This document shows positions 36,160 to 48,454 of a stretch of DNA of 64,000 nucleotides, in pieces. This stretch comes from Mastigias papua (lineage: Eukaryota > Cnidaria > Scyphozoa > Rhizostomeae > Mastigiidae): contig OZ025278.1 in assembly GCA_964019165.1 (NCBI GenBank), positions 13,209,786-13,273,785 of the forward strand, in the 5' to 3' direction. The notes beneath the pieces were generated by a model. It did no database searches. It had not been told where the DNA came from and was given only the letters and a program-made list of their open reading frames with translations. The translations under genes were made by a program, and so were the position numbers. How positions within the stretch are numbered: position 1 is the stretch's first letter; every line of letters begins with the position of its first letter.

Positions 36160-37560
36160 AGCATTCTACGTCATTAAAATCAGAATATGCAATTTCAGGC
36201 GGCAGGTTCTCAACAAATGAAGGTTCATATGCGCAGGATTTTACTGTATCTGCTTTCAGTTCCCTTTGTTTTTTTGCCGCCAATCTGCTGTGATAAGCCT
36301 GCTGCTCTAGATTTATAAACCTTGTCCAGTAAGGCCATACGATTCACCAGAGCTATCAGGAAAATAATCGATTATTTGTTTGTGCTTAATTACTGTTTAC
36401 TATGATAATAACAACCCGAGTTATTACTTAGAATGCACCAAATATGACATTATTCAAGCTTATTTTCCACCTGGCCCTATTACGTCATTTGCCATTGTGG
36501 TGGCGTAAATTCATAGCTTGTTAGAGTAAGCTGACTATTGTAGAACAGTTAATCCTAGACTTGTTCGTTGAAAATGAAAATTATGCCTTCTAAACACTGC
36601 ATTTCAGCTAAAATCTTTCTTCTTCTCTGGCTGACAAACAACCGTGTGATTATTAGCTTACATCTGTAGTATTCCTGCTCTTTTAATGCTAGTTGAATCA
36701 CAGAACATGGAATAGTGATGATCTTCGGTGCACTATTGACAGTTAATTCAACGTTCTGAAAACCATACATAAATCCTCTCACACAGTATTGATGTTTGAG
36801 ACCATTAGCGCAATGAATACGCGTGTTTTGACATCAACTGATGATTGCAATAGTAAGGAATCCCCATCAGAAACATGTAAGTAGAAAATTTCTATTTCCT
36901 ATTGCAGGCTAAAGCCGCCGGCTGACGTAATATCTTGAAATAATTAATAAAAGACAATGTATGCTTAATATGCTATATGTTTAACAGATTAGCTCTCTTT
37001 CCTTTTTTGATTTGATCTTTGAAAACGAAGAATGACCCGCATTGATTATTATTTCTAAGCAACGACTCAATGCCTGTTGATCCATCCTGTCTGCATTGCT
37101 TCCCGAACTTTCCATATTATATATCATTCACTGTTCTGTTTGTTCTGCTGGAATTTCTTCAGTCGTACAGTCCCAGGCATGATTACTTAGTTCTATCTTA
37201 TGCTTGAACACAGTCATGAATAATAAAATCTCATTGTTCGTAATGAAGCTACCAAAGTGTCAGGCCTTATGTGCTCTAAAGCGTACACTCTTCTGTAAGG
37301 AACCATTTTCTAAGGAACCCGCGTGTCATTCTTAACTGTAGTATGCAGTAATGATTTTTTTTTTAAAACTTCGAATTTATAAAATATATCAACTAAATAC
37401 TACAATCATACGTCTCACTAAATTAGGCAACGTACAACTGGCTGTCAGGTATACTAAACAAGCATAGATTACATAAAAATATATAAAGTAGATAACATCA
37501 ATATTAACGAGTATAGAACAAAAAAAAAAAAAAAACAAAATTAAATAAAAATAAAAATAA
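36160..37560. other. Intergenic stretch, no gene seen
   Basis: Only short frames. A poly-A tract at about 37520-37560 borders the LINE remnant that follows. Confidence 0.4.
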
Positions 37561-37805
37561 TAATAATAATGATTTCATATTTCTAATAAGTCGGGCTTTG
37601 TCCATGATTTATTGCGGCAACAGAATATAAAGTAAGTACATCTAATAGTGATGTTGTTAAGTTGGGACAGAATGTGTTTTTGTGACTTGTTATTAAAACC
37701 TAAAGATTTGAGAAGGTTAACAAAAGATTCAGAGGACGCACCAATAGTACCAACGGCACCTAGCGAAAGGTTAATAAATGAGACTTGATTATATTTTGAG
37801 AGTAA
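37520..37805 (-). mobile_element. LINE C-terminal remnant with A-rich tail
   Basis: The complement of about 37575-37795 reads V-S-F-I-N-L-S-L-G-A-V-G-T-I-G then S-E-S-F and F-I-F-C-C-R-N-K-S-W-T. I recall this pattern from the end of invertebrate retroelement polyproteins. It is followed by an A-rich stretch (complement of about 37540-37570). There is no upstream polymerase domain, so it is a truncated insertion. Confidence 0.5.
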
Positions 37806-38089
37806 AGTTACATAATAATGATAATAATAATAATAATCAATTTGTTTACAGTAGGCTGGAAAAGTAGCTAGTTAAAAAAGCTAACCAAGACCTACTTTAC
37901 AGCTTAGTAACAAAGTATATGGTTAAAATATACAGTTATATACAAATTAAATACAAAATACGAAAAGTACAAATTACGAAAAATACAAAGTAAGAAAAAA
38001 CTAAAAAAGTTCTGTTTTACATCAATTTTCAGCAGTATGCTCTTCTTTTTTCTATCAAATGTTTCCAACCTGAGTGTAGCTGCCAAATG

Positions 38090-38236
38090 TTGCAGAGCCC
38101 TGATCGGCCCTACTTTCTATCAGCCTAATTGACCAATCATCATGCAGGATTCTGACAATACATATGCTTGATGTTTAAATCTAGGCCCATTTTGCATGAT
38201 GGTTGGGAGAAACTAGACTTGATCAGACCTCTCAAC
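38090..38236. mobile_element. Hairpin MITE, copy 2
   Basis: Shares CCTAATTGACCAATCATCAT and the GATCAGACCTCTCAACC end with 18761-18923. The arms are more diverged. Confidence 0.6.
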
Positions 38237-38239
38237 CAT

Positions 38240-40100
38240 TTGACGGCTATGCGGTAGTCTGCAGTGATAATATTGCTCTGTACAGTGACAAACAGTAAAG
38301 CTGAGTAATGTTAAAGCCATTTAAGTCCTAAAAACCGTATTCGCACGAACTTGATTGAGTTGCTTTGATTGAGATACCAATATCTCCATTCTTCTTCAGC
38401 TATTTTGCCTCGGCCATCTACAGCACGATCTTCAACGCAAGTAGTGTTTTCGAGATTATGTAAACAATTGCTTCACCTTGTAATATCTTTTTTCAGATCT
38501 ATGGCTACAATAGAACCTTCGTTCTTAATTTGGTATACACGTCTTTTTTATGAGAATGTGGTTTGTAGGAAACAGTCACCAGCTGCTCATAAAGTTAAAA
38601 AAGATCATTCTCCTTAGCCCTAAGGAAGTTGATAACCTGATACACATTTAAAATTCAAATTTTCACGCAAAGCCCATCGTCTCTTGTGATTAGGTTGTAT
38701 AGAATTCGTATAAAAATCTATGTATTTCAGTGCTGTGCTTGTGTAGTGTACACCTGCCTGTGGTAACATCACAGTGTTACACAAACTCAAATATACTCGC
38801 TATGAAAGTCTTAAGAAAGTTTCGGTACTGTATTCAAAGTGATAAAAACAAGATCACTAAAGCATTCCTGATTATCTGCATTTGCTATGTTTACATAAAT
38901 CTATGAGCTTGCTCTTCTAACTGGAAGCCTTCTGGAAATGTGTTTACCTGCTCGCACTGACTACAACAGGCGGTATCGTGCTGAGCACAGTTGAATATTT
39001 TGGCATGAATATAAGTCAAAGGATCATAACTTATAAGTAAAATGGAAGAAAAACAGCGACGTGCAGTTGCTTGCTTGCTAGGAGTTTGAATTAGTACTGT
39101 TCTTGAGTCGTTCAGATAATAGAAATGTGCTGAGGGAAGCCGACAGCATTACACATTTTGTACAAGATAAAATGGCTGTACAAAATGAAATGTTATCATG
39201 GTTTATACGAAAGCAGTACTCGGCTGCTTGAAAAGTTAAGAAATTTCAGAATATGCTATAACTGCCTTCCACAATGGTAGCTCAACAGATTTGAAAGAGA
39301 GAGCCACCAGAAGGTACATCTGCAAGCCTCGCGTCTCGAGCTATGTCTCGGTAAATGAGCTTGCCTGTGTTGACCCAAACACATTTACACAAAACTACAG
39401 AAATAAGGTTCCATAGACAATTGTGATTGTCTGGCAGATATTATGATGTCAGATCATGATGTCAGTATTTAGATATCATGTTTGTTCAGTTTCATTCAGC
39501 AACAAATCCTGTTTATTACTTCTGGCGTACCTGCTTATGTGTGTACCTGTTTTTTCCTAACCCTGCTATTTTTAGCCCTACCCAGGCTTGTGACCTATGT
39601 CTAAATTCACTTGTGGAATTAATAACTGTTTAACTCGCCGTAGTACGTATATCACTCTCCAATCTGCTAAAAACACTGTCAGAGAGCAATGAAATGCATG
39701 TCAGTGTAATACAATACGACTAATGACGTGCTTTTTCCCAAACGAGACTCTTTAGAAATGTCCTTTGCATAAACGTTATCAAGATCAACACCAACTGGGA
39801 CTATATGATACCTATTAATTTCCCTTTCAGACCATATTAAAGGAATAAATATTTGCTGAACTAACCTCATCGAACGAGATTTAGGAGTGCCAATGGGACA
39901 GAGATGAGGTCATCCAAATGCGTATTAATCCGTATTCTAGGTTTGTTGGGTTCCATTCGCCTGTAGTGAATGCAACTTTTGTTGTCTCTACGACTCTGGA
40001 AAGAGCTTCTCTAAGCTATACGCTCAACTGAAGGTAACTCTACCAGAAGATTAAACATGAAGAACTCTAAAATTGGCTCAATTCACAACAATACCTATTT
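38240..40100. other. Intergenic stretch, no gene seen
   Basis: Contains family D fragments at 38735-38840 and 39205-39250. No supported exon. Confidence 0.4.
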
Positions 40101-40139
40101 TCAGAACTGCTGCATATTTATTGCATTGGAAGAGATTTT

Positions 40140-40432
40140 TCACTGGCAAGTATAATACAGAGAATTATTAACGGTTTTCTTGAGTCGAAACATTTGAACA
40201 AATCTCTTATACTTCATATAATTTTTATCGATCTGAACTGAAGCTGCACATAGAATATGTTTACACGATTTAGGCAGAAAGTTTTGACACGCCCTCTTAA
40301 TACTTGAAGTATCTATACGCTCCTGAGCGTAGTCAACAGACATGTTAAGCGATATCAATAACCCTGCTGCTAGAGTCGAGGTATAGAGCAACAAAGGAAG
40401 AAAAGAGAGATAAAAGCACGGGAGGAACTTCT
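40140..40432 (-). CDS. Possible terminal exon of a small protein (uncertain)
   Basis: A minus-strand open stretch of about 97 codons starts after an AG at the complement of 40433-40434 and ends TGA. It begins with a hydrophobic segment (L-P-L-L-L-Y-T-S-T-L-A-A-G-L-L-I-S-L) followed by a Cys-containing polar part with C-x8-C-x5-C and a C-terminal T-C-Q. An AATAAA lies about 20 bases after the stop. No in-frame ATG precedes the hydrophobic segment, so an upstream exon would be needed, and I could not find it. It may be chance. Confidence 0.25.
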
Positions 40433-41152
40433 ATCAGACTGCGTGTGAATATCGAATGAACTTTTACGTGTGAGGTGATTTGCTACTCAATACTCATGTT
40501 GTTTCCCAGAGCAGAAAGACTTCTCCAGCCAAGCACAGTGTCCTAACTACAGTCTTCATTATAGGTTTTCCCATGGTCCCTGAAAACAATTGCAAAACAT
40601 GACATAAATAATTTAGCTATGTCATGGTCCTAACCATCTAATATGAGTAAGGGAGCGTACAGAATACTCTTTGAAAGCATAGCTAGAGGTTTCAGTCTAC
40701 TACACCTTATTAATTGCTACCCTTCATTTGATATATACTACCATGTATAAGAATATATATACAAGAAATATGTTCAACGTGTAGTTGTTGGATAAAAGGT
40801 AACATCATATGAATGCTGGTGCAGCTTGAATGATTGATTTTCAAATATTTAAGGAGGGTTACCCTTCGGCGATGTTCTTGCATGTACTTCCTACCTCCAA
40901 CATAGTGAAGGCAGAATGCAGAATTGAAAAGAAAGATTAGTGATACTGGGAGGTGTGGCATAGGAATTTACTGACGCGTTGAAACAAGGCATCGTAATTA
41001 GGCTACTAGCAAGCCATGATTATCATACGAACTTTTACGAACGAGCCAAAGTATTATCGACAGTGTCTGCAAAGTGTGTGTGTGTGATGCACCCACACAC
41101 CTCACTTCGGCACACCCTTGGAAGTAAATCTAATGACACAGAAGTGCCGATA

Positions 41153-41771
41153 CACTACCGTTCAAAAAGTGTTGGGACGATTCGAAGTTTCGAAGGATGT
41201 CTACATTGAAAGCTTTAAAAAACATGCCTTTGATCCTCTCTTGTCAAATAGGACAACCGATTATTACCATGAAATTTTTATAGGACATTGTTTATGTTTC
41301 AAAGCTTTTCAGTTGCGCCAAAGTATTCGAAAAAGATTAAACGAAAAATTTTTCTAGGCCAGAAACATGAACATGGAATTTATCAGGCGTCATAACATAC
41401 CATTCGAGAAGCGCTTGGAAGTGGTTTTTTACAAAAATAACGGTGAAAGCTATCAAGAAATTGCAACAATTGGTAGTCCAAAGGAGATAAAGACGCCAAG
41501 ACATTAAGTCTTTATTGAGAGTGCTGCGATGTAGTAGGTTTGAAACTTTACAAAACATTGCGTTGGCGTGGAAAAAAGTCTGACTTTTGAAGCATTAGCA
41601 AAAAACACAGCCAGAAAAATCATTAAAGGATATAGTTTTTTAAAGCTGCATAAGAAAAAAATCTTCATTGATATCAAAAATGAATCACAATAACTTAACA
41701 TTGCCACATAGGAGCAAAGTCGACGCGATCATCTTTTATCGAATCGTCCCAACACTTTTTGAACGGTAGTG
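41153..41771 (+). mobile_element. Tc1/mariner-type MITE, copy 2 (619 bp) with transposase remnant
   Basis: TIRs are as in the 316-bp copy, with TA on both sides (41151-41152, 41772-41773). A 46-codon ATG frame at 41367-41507 reads F-E-K-R-L-E-V-V-F-Y then S-Y-Q-E-I-A-T-I, like the helix-turn-helix start of a Tc1-family transposase. The catalytic part is missing. It ends 94 bp before the LAS1L start codon. Confidence 0.85.
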
Positions 41772-41865
41772 TATTGGATCCATAGGAATCCAACTCCGGT
41801 CTATCTTCTTTGGAAAATGAGTGAAAGTGAGGCTGCATCTCTTACATCCAGCAAGAGGTTTCAAA

Positions 41866-42184
41866 ATGGTGGATTTAGTACGGCCTACTTGTTGGGAAAA
41901 TGAAGCCGAATGGACGTTAGTTTACGACCTCTTGTTTGGTTCAAACGATGCAAAATGTAAGATTGAGGGTCTTAGGTTGATAGATTTGTGGAGAAGCAGG
42001 AGTGAGGCCAAGGTGCCTGTAGCTGTGGACTGTACAGCGTGTCTGATTGGTGCAATAACTGTAGATGACTCTTTAGCTTCACTATTGACTAATGCAGCTA
42101 CTGGGAGTAGTCGCGATGAGATGTTAAGGAGGCTTGCTTTCGCAATGGCGTTAGTCCGGTTTGTAAACGGAATGGCTGATCAAG
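41866..42184 (+). CDS. LAS1L: LAS1L exon 1
   Basis: Starts at the ATG of M-V-D-L-V-R-P-T. The open frame upstream of it has no ATG. It encodes the first HEPN helices, ending M-A-D-Q plus one base before donor GTTAGA. Confidence 0.93.
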
Positions 42185-45100
42185 GTTAGAACTGTACGAA
42201 ATGTTTTTTAACAGTACTAAGGAAGTTCTGGTGGTCCCGACTGCAGCTCGAGTTTGGTCTTTTTTGACGAGATCTCGAGTAAAATAATAACAATAGTAAC
42301 AAGGGGGAACATCTAACATAATTTTTCTGGAGATGTATAGAAATAAATTTGTCAAGCCATACTTTTTAGTACCAGACATGGCATATAAACAGAGGAGATG
42401 CCTCTTAACAGTTGAGAAACAACATTTTAACCCCCGCAGATTTAGGTAACTTCAGTCTAATTGATCCTATAGGCAACGCTTGCCACTGTGAAAGAGGGGA
42501 AATGAGAATGTGAGTCTAGAGGCAAAGCCCCCTAGGAAAATTTTAAGGATTACACCTTTTGGACTACAGGAGTGCCTTTTTGAATATAGATATATGTACA
42601 CCCATTCTTGATAGAAAACATACGACAAAGTCATTGAAATGCATTTGAGAAACTTCATAGTTTTCATGCCATTTAGTTATAACATCTAGCATTGTATTGA
42701 TCTCAGAGTCAGAGGATTATTTAGTTAGTAGGGTGAGTGGCCAAGTGGTTCAGCTAGTTTCCATTAGCTAACTGAAGTTAAGCTGGGCTGTGTTGGGTCA
42801 GTACCTGGATGGCCAACTTTCCAGGTAAACAACCTAAACAGTTCACTCTGCCGTCCTTCAGAAGAGATGTTAAACTAGGGGTCCCATGCCAGGATGCGGC
42901 ATGCACAGTAGGCCTGAATTAGTTGAAAAGCTGGATTTGAAAGCCTACTCAAAATATAGTAAACAGCAACAAAAAGTACCATGTTGATACCAATCTAGAG
43001 TGTCCTTGAACCTTCAAGGGATATTAAATTCCCTTGTTAGAAGAATTTTGTGGAGCTGAATGACTCATTTTACAAAAGTTTGTGTGGCTGCAACCGCAGT
43101 TGTAGCTGATGTGTGTGGAGAAATCCCCTACACAAGGCAAAGGCTCCAATATGGCCAGGGGCAGATCCAGGGGGAAGTTGATTACCTCAATAACTTATTT
43201 GCTTACTCTTATTGCAGGAACTGCTATGATAATTGGATAGAGCAAAGCTCATTTGATGCAGTTGAAGCTATACCTCCCACTTCTCACCTGAAATCTCTTA
43301 TAGACATCTTGTCTCTGGTAAAAAAGGAGTGCACAAGATCTCTTTTATATATATATATATAACTTGTACTTTTTTCAAATGAAAGTGCATTATATCCAAG
43401 TAGATAATAGTTATAAAGAAGATTATCAGAATTAGATATTGCCCCAATCTTCTTCATAAAGAGTTTTAATCCTATAATAAAAAGTGTAATTGATACTCTC
43501 TGAAGAGTTGCTGAGTCACATCATAGTGTAACAAGTTCCAGACAGGATAAATGAAGCCCAATTTGTTTTGTTTTCTAAAAATCAGAACAATATCCAAACC
43601 TTGATACTTAACCTTGACATTATTTGAAATTGTTCTTAAATTTCAGAGAATTTGAGCCTTGATATTCTTATAGACTATACTCTTATAAAAAATTGCTTAG
43701 AGCACTTCCTTCATGTTCTTGCCAGTATAAAATGATAAATCTTGATATGGTTTATCTTTAGAGTGTAGCCTGTCATTTTATCAGGGTTTATTCCATGAAA
43801 ACTCTATGCCCAAAGATGCTCTGTGGAGCAAGTGTGTTCCTATGCAATTTATTGAGAAACCATAGTGCATACTGAATGTCTTCTAGCCTCAGTACACAGA
43901 ACGCATTCTTGTCCCTGACCAATGCACAATTGTTATAAGAATAAATAATTTTTTGCAGAGCCATAATATCTATACTTAAAATTCCTTGATTGTGACCCTA
44001 AGACTGTCAGTCTTACCTTGTTCTTAAGTTTCCGTGATTTTGAGCGCTAATTTTCATAAAGACTATACTCTTATTAGTTATACTAAAAGTGTGTAACAGA
44101 CATCTGGCAATATTTTGCTGAGTCACAGCATAGCATGATGATTCCAAGACCAGATAATTAAAACTCACACTTGTTTTGTTCTGTAAAGAAAGCTCAAATA
44201 ACCAGAACATCTGTGCCTTGATTAAGCTTGAGCCTTGTGTTTTGCTTATATTATTCTCAAATTTCAACAATTTTGAGCCTTGATATTCTTATAAACTATC
44301 TTCTTAGAAATAAGTGTGTATGTCCAGATTGACTTTCAAATGAGAATGCATCCATGTTTATCATATAGAAAACTATGCCTTCTACAAGGGTATTCAGAAT
44401 CTTTGCCTCTATGGGCATGATCGGGCCAAGAATTCCCAACTGATCTTATGCAGGATCTCAGAAGCACCAACTAGAATTGAGACTTACGGGAGAATTGGAA
44501 TGTATGGTATCTACTGGCTGCTGCTCAAGCAGCAGATAAATTAAAGATTCCTTTAGTGAGACATTGTTTGGGATGTAAAATATTGACTGTGTAAGTATTT
44601 TGATGTAAAATATGAGCCCTGGCTCAAAGAAAGTTGGGAAACACTGATCTGGTCTACCACGTCTACCATATCTAATACTTTGTAGGCATTAATTAGCTTG
44701 TTAGCTATATTTGTATTTGTACGCCAACATTAGAGAGATTTTAAATAAAAATAAATAAATAAATGTCATTGGACATCAGTATATTTTCCATTTCCCTTGA
44801 ATTCGATCGTTGTCATTTATTAGAATTTGTCCAGCAATCGGGGTCCATATATGCATTTTCTTGCTCTTAGCTCAAAAGGGTGTTTATGCAAGATCAGTTC
44901 AGACAATAGCAGAAGAAATCGACATCCCGGATTGGTTGGTTGATCTTCGTCATGATGCGACACATGCTTCACTGCCGTCCTTAGAATTACTTGAAACTGG
45001 CTGTCATGTGGCATTAAAGTGGTTAAAGTTACATTATTGGGAGCAGACACTGCAGTTATTCAGTGAACAGAAGTCACTTGCTGCAACTGATGAATTCATT

Positions 45101-47441
45101 GATTTGCTACATCAATACCTCTATGAACATTGGCCCATGAAAAGACCGGAAGATAAATTTTTCCTATCATTCTGTGAGAAAATGAAAGGCATGACGTCTA
45201 CAGATACGATAAGGTACCTTTGATTGAAATTTAGAATCATTTTGCTTGATTTCATAGAAAATTGCTCCTATCAGCAGTGAATTTTAGCTCACAGGTCGCC
45301 AGAGACTAAGCCAGAGACTATCGTAAACTATAAGAGCATTGTTCAACAGAAGGCATAGGAGCTGTTCACTAACTGCGTCACGCCTAGGGGGTGGGCAGTT
45401 CTCGTAGAAACAGGCCTTTCCCTATGGTAGTTCTACACGTTTTGCATGATTCAGAACGTGACGCTGGGGGGTGGGTGATTAAACAATGGCAATTTCAGCG
45501 TGACGTAATTATTGAACAGTCTTATACATACAGGCGTCTAGTTTAGTGGCCCGTGAACAACAAAACATATTGACAATTTTGTAGTTATACCCTGTGAAGA
45601 GTAAACTGAGTGTAGACGTTGTGTTAGTCACTAGGGGTCATCCATGAAGTACATACGCTCAAATCGCCAGATTTTCACCCACCTACTCACCCTGTACGTT
45701 TGTACGAAGGTTTCTTGATATTTCTTGAAAATTGCTACCCATTGTCAGCAGCGGCTTTTCACAAAGTGAGGAAATCATGCATCAAGCTCTCACTTTTTGA
45801 AGTAATAGCTTCATTTTTGCCATTTTTTCCACGTTTTCCTCCAGTTTGCACGATAAGCACGCATCTTACGTACGCTTTGGCTTGTATCAACACACCCACC
45901 CTCTACGCGTGAGTACACTTTTGGCTTTACCCACCCGCCGACCCTCAAACCGTACGTACTTTCTGGGCGGCCCCCAAGTTTCAGTAAAGTTACCCCAAGT
46001 TTCTATTTGTTGTACAATTCCACAAATTTAGTTATTTCCTTCTGAAAAATGTGAGATAACTTCTTTGCTCTTGATCTTCTTCGTTTTAACTTATTCTTAT
46101 TCATAGAACCTAGATTTTTATTACAAAACATGGATCTTATATTTGCAAAACCTAGGTCTTATTTCCAGAACTTAGATCTTATCCACAAAGCCTAGATAAT
46201 ATTTGCAAAACCTAGGTCCTATTCACATAAACTAGGTCATTTTCCCAAAACCAGAGTCTTATTTACAAGATGTAGGTCTCGTTCACAAAACCTAGGTGTT
46301 ATTCGCAAAATCTAGGCCCTGTAAGCAGAACCTAGGTCTTTTCCACAAACCTTGGTCATATTCTTAAAGTCTAGGTATTGATTGACACATATTGTCACTT
46401 TTTTCTAAGAGCGTATTGAAATACCACTAGATAGTTGAAGTTTACTATAATGTTAAGTCATTTAGACTCTCTTTAATCGTTCATTGCTCATAGTCAAGGC
46501 CTGGATTACACGATTTTCCTTCTTCTAGGAATCACATTATCCCCTGTCTACTAAGACGTGGAATCTTGTTGCCGTCACAGATTCAGATAGAAGAGATTGA
46601 AAGCAGGGGGTTTCAGGAACCATTGGAAAAGTTAGTTGAATTCTGGAAACCATTGATCTTATGGTTTCAAGAAAAAAACAGTCAGTTCATTACTTTATTA
46701 ACAGACTCACTTCTGAAGCACTTTGAAGATAATGGCTGTGAATGTGAAACTAGAAGGTTCTTGTCCCAATTCATTTCGACTTTTGCCAAGCACTTGCAGT
46801 TGGACTGCGATGATGGCAAGCTGTCATGCCGTATTTTAAAGTACTGCCTTTTTGATCCTTCTAGTGACAGCAATCACTTGCTATCAGATATCAAAGATAT
46901 TATTGGCATTAGCAATAGTAATGAGATGGATGTTAGAATGCTTCGCGATGCTATCCTCCGTTATGAAGACGTTTTCACCAAGCACTGTTTGCTTGGTGAT
47001 TCGCAAATTACCATAGATTATTCTAGATTACGAGAGTATTTTGCCGTCATGCCGATTGATAACGTGAACTTGAACAGCTTGCTGCCAGATGTTTCAGAGT
47101 TACAAACAGATGTACTTAGGACCTGGATGGCCGCAACTGGAACTTCATGGAGTACAATACAAGAAGGGCGTACACTGCATTACTTTGAATCACTCTCTGA
47201 TTCTTCCGTAAATTCAAATCTATTAAGACTACCCGATAATATCGATGGAGCAATCGCTAACGCTTTAAGGGTTTCAAGTGAATCTGAAGCTGACTTTGAT
47301 GTGGCATTTAATACCGTAGCTAGTAATAAGGCTGAGGAACATGACATGCAGTATGATGAGGAGCAAACTGCAGCAAGTCTACCTTATATTCCGCCAATTG
47401 AGACTGAAATACATCCTTCTGGAGACGTTTGTCTATTTTAA
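41866..47441 (+). CDS. LAS1L: LAS1-like pre-rRNA endoribonuclease (whole gene, 3 exons)
   Basis: LAS1 proteins cut the second internal transcribed spacer of pre-rRNA in the nucleus/nucleolus, acting with the kinase NOL9/Grc3 in 60S ribosome maturation. Exons are 41866-42184, 44871-45213 and 46529-47441: 1575 nt, 524 residues plus stop, in phase throughout. The N-terminal HEPN domain covers about residues 5-170. It includes W-R-S-R-S, M-A-L-V-R-F-V-N, I-P-D-W-L-V-D-L-R-H and the catalytic R-H-D-A-T-H at 133-138 (R-x4-H). The C-terminal 300 residues are poorly conserved in the family, as here, and end with an acidic stretch and I-P-P-I-E. Human LAS1L is longer (over 700 residues) because of acidic inserts. 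AT-rich AATAATAATAAAA follows the stop and may be the polyadenylation signal. Confidence 0.94.
42731..42980 (+). mobile_element. SINE with 5S-rRNA-like and tRNA-like segments
   Basis: The head GTGAGTGGCCAAGTGGTT resembles a tRNA A box. It is followed by GAAGTTAAGCTGGGC and GGTCAGTACCTGGATGG, which match the internal promoter of 5S rRNA genes. CCGTCCTTCAGAAGAGATGT and TTAAACTAGGGGTCCC are typical of the body of 5S-type SINEs in invertebrates. It lies in LAS1L intron 1. Confidence 0.75.
43060..43362 (+). other. 100-codon open frame in LAS1L intron 1, unassigned
   Basis: ATG-initiated and ending in a (TA)n tract that supplies the stop. No domain is recognised, and the frame cannot join the LAS1L exons. 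It may be chance or a repeat remnant. Confidence 0.2.
43610..44310 (+). repeat. Local repeat of about 70 bp, three copies
   Basis: Copies at about 43612-43690, 44010-44070 and 44228-44310 share TTCTTAAATTTC...TTTTGAGCCTTGATATTCTTATA...ACTAT. Spacing is irregular. Confidence 0.55.
44871..45213 (+). CDS. LAS1L: LAS1L exon 2 (HEPN catalytic motif)
   Basis: Acceptor TTGCTCTTAG. Encodes S-V-Q-T-I-A-E-E-I-D-I-P-D-W-L-V-D-L and R-H-D-A-T-H, through D-T-I plus two bases. The donor is GTACCT. Confidence 0.95.
45633..45975. mobile_element. MITE with GGGGCC ends, copy 2
   Basis: The left end AGGGGTCATCCATGAAGTAC and right end GTACGTACTTTCTGGGCGG then CCCCC are inverted repeats of the same family as 22497-22899. 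It lies in LAS1L intron 2. Confidence 0.65.
46105..46385 (+). repeat. 21-22-bp minisatellite in LAS1L intron 2
   Basis: About 13 units of consensus ACCTAGGTCTTATTCACAAA, each diverged. The last unit ends about 145 bp before the exon 3 acceptor. Confidence 0.85.
46529..47441 (+). CDS. LAS1L: LAS1L exon 3 (terminal)
   Basis: Acceptor TTCTTCTAG. It opens N-H-I-I-P-C-L-L-R-R-G-I-L-L-P-S, a conserved stretch in the family (compare Y-L-P-K-A in the human protein only loosely), and runs 303 codons to TAA. Confidence 0.92.
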
Positions 47442-47449
47442 TCTAATTA

Positions 47450-48450
47450 ATCGTACTTAACAATAATAATAAAAACAGACTTGTTTATTATTAGTGTTAC
47501 AATAACACAGATTACTAGTGAATACTAACATGCAGCAATAGAAATTGCATTATACAAACTATGTCAGGAATTTTGTGGAGGAGCACATAGCCCGATCCAG
47601 CAGCAGGTGCTGTCCAGCTGTGAATTCTGCCCAACTACGACTACTTTGTTGATAGTACAGCCACTTCCCAATACCTGGATTTCCTGACATTGCCCTCCCT
47701 GAAAGAAGACATCTTCCACTTTCTTTCGTCTACGTTTATTCAGGGGTTAGTTCATGGGTCTACGTATATTGATCTATTCCCAATGAGGAACGTTCCGAAA
47801 GGCCTTTACTGTTGAGCTATGTCCACTGGTTGACCGACTTGTAGCCATTTGCACATTGAAGCTCAAAACATTTTCAAAAATAACCCAAGATAGTGGGGCC
47901 AAAAATCTGAAATTCTACTATTTCACTGCTCTAAGATGAAGCAAGATGGCCTGCAGCAACCATCAACGATATTTGTGTTAGCAACACCTCTTAAACTATG
48001 CCAGTAGGGACCTCAGATTTCTGTTGTTGTAGCTATTTGGTATCAAAAGAAAGAGTATCGATGTTATAGCAAGTACTGTGTTTTCAACCAGAATAAAGAA
48101 TATTATGGATTCTTATACTCCCCTTTCTTTTCCTTCTTATTTCACTTCCTTCTTATTTCCTTTTAAACGTTCAAATTTCCTTCCACGTGGAAGGATTGAT
48201 TCACCACTCAAATACAGACGGCCATTTTAACAAGAGATTCACGCTACCTCATTTTGAGGAATATATTTCTTGATTAAGGTTAGCTGTAGCACTACAACAT
48301 TGGGTGTGGTCATGGGCTTTGTCGTAAACTCTTGATATGGGCTCATAGATGGAAATATTATCATTTGGGGGTCATGGTCCCTCGGCCCCCCTTGGACCCG
48401 CACGTGTTTGTACTACAGTTTAGAGATACGTAATATGTCCCCACCCTGAG
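47450..48450. other. LAS1L 3' flank, no gene seen
   Basis: Probably LAS1L 3' untranslated and flanking sequence. An AATAAA at about 48094 is a second possible polyadenylation signal. Confidence 0.4.
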
Positions 48451-48454
48451 GTAC

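Noticed and set aside
36021..36293. 90-codon frame on the + strand
   Set aside because: Overlaps the inverted SINE copy at 35879-36153.
36810..36885. ATG followed by about 19 codons and a GTAAGT
   Set aside because: Looks like a first exon, but no downstream exon or similarity supports it.
41821..41865. N-terminal extension of LAS1L
   Set aside because: It would need a GTG start. The first ATG is at 41866, where family similarity begins.
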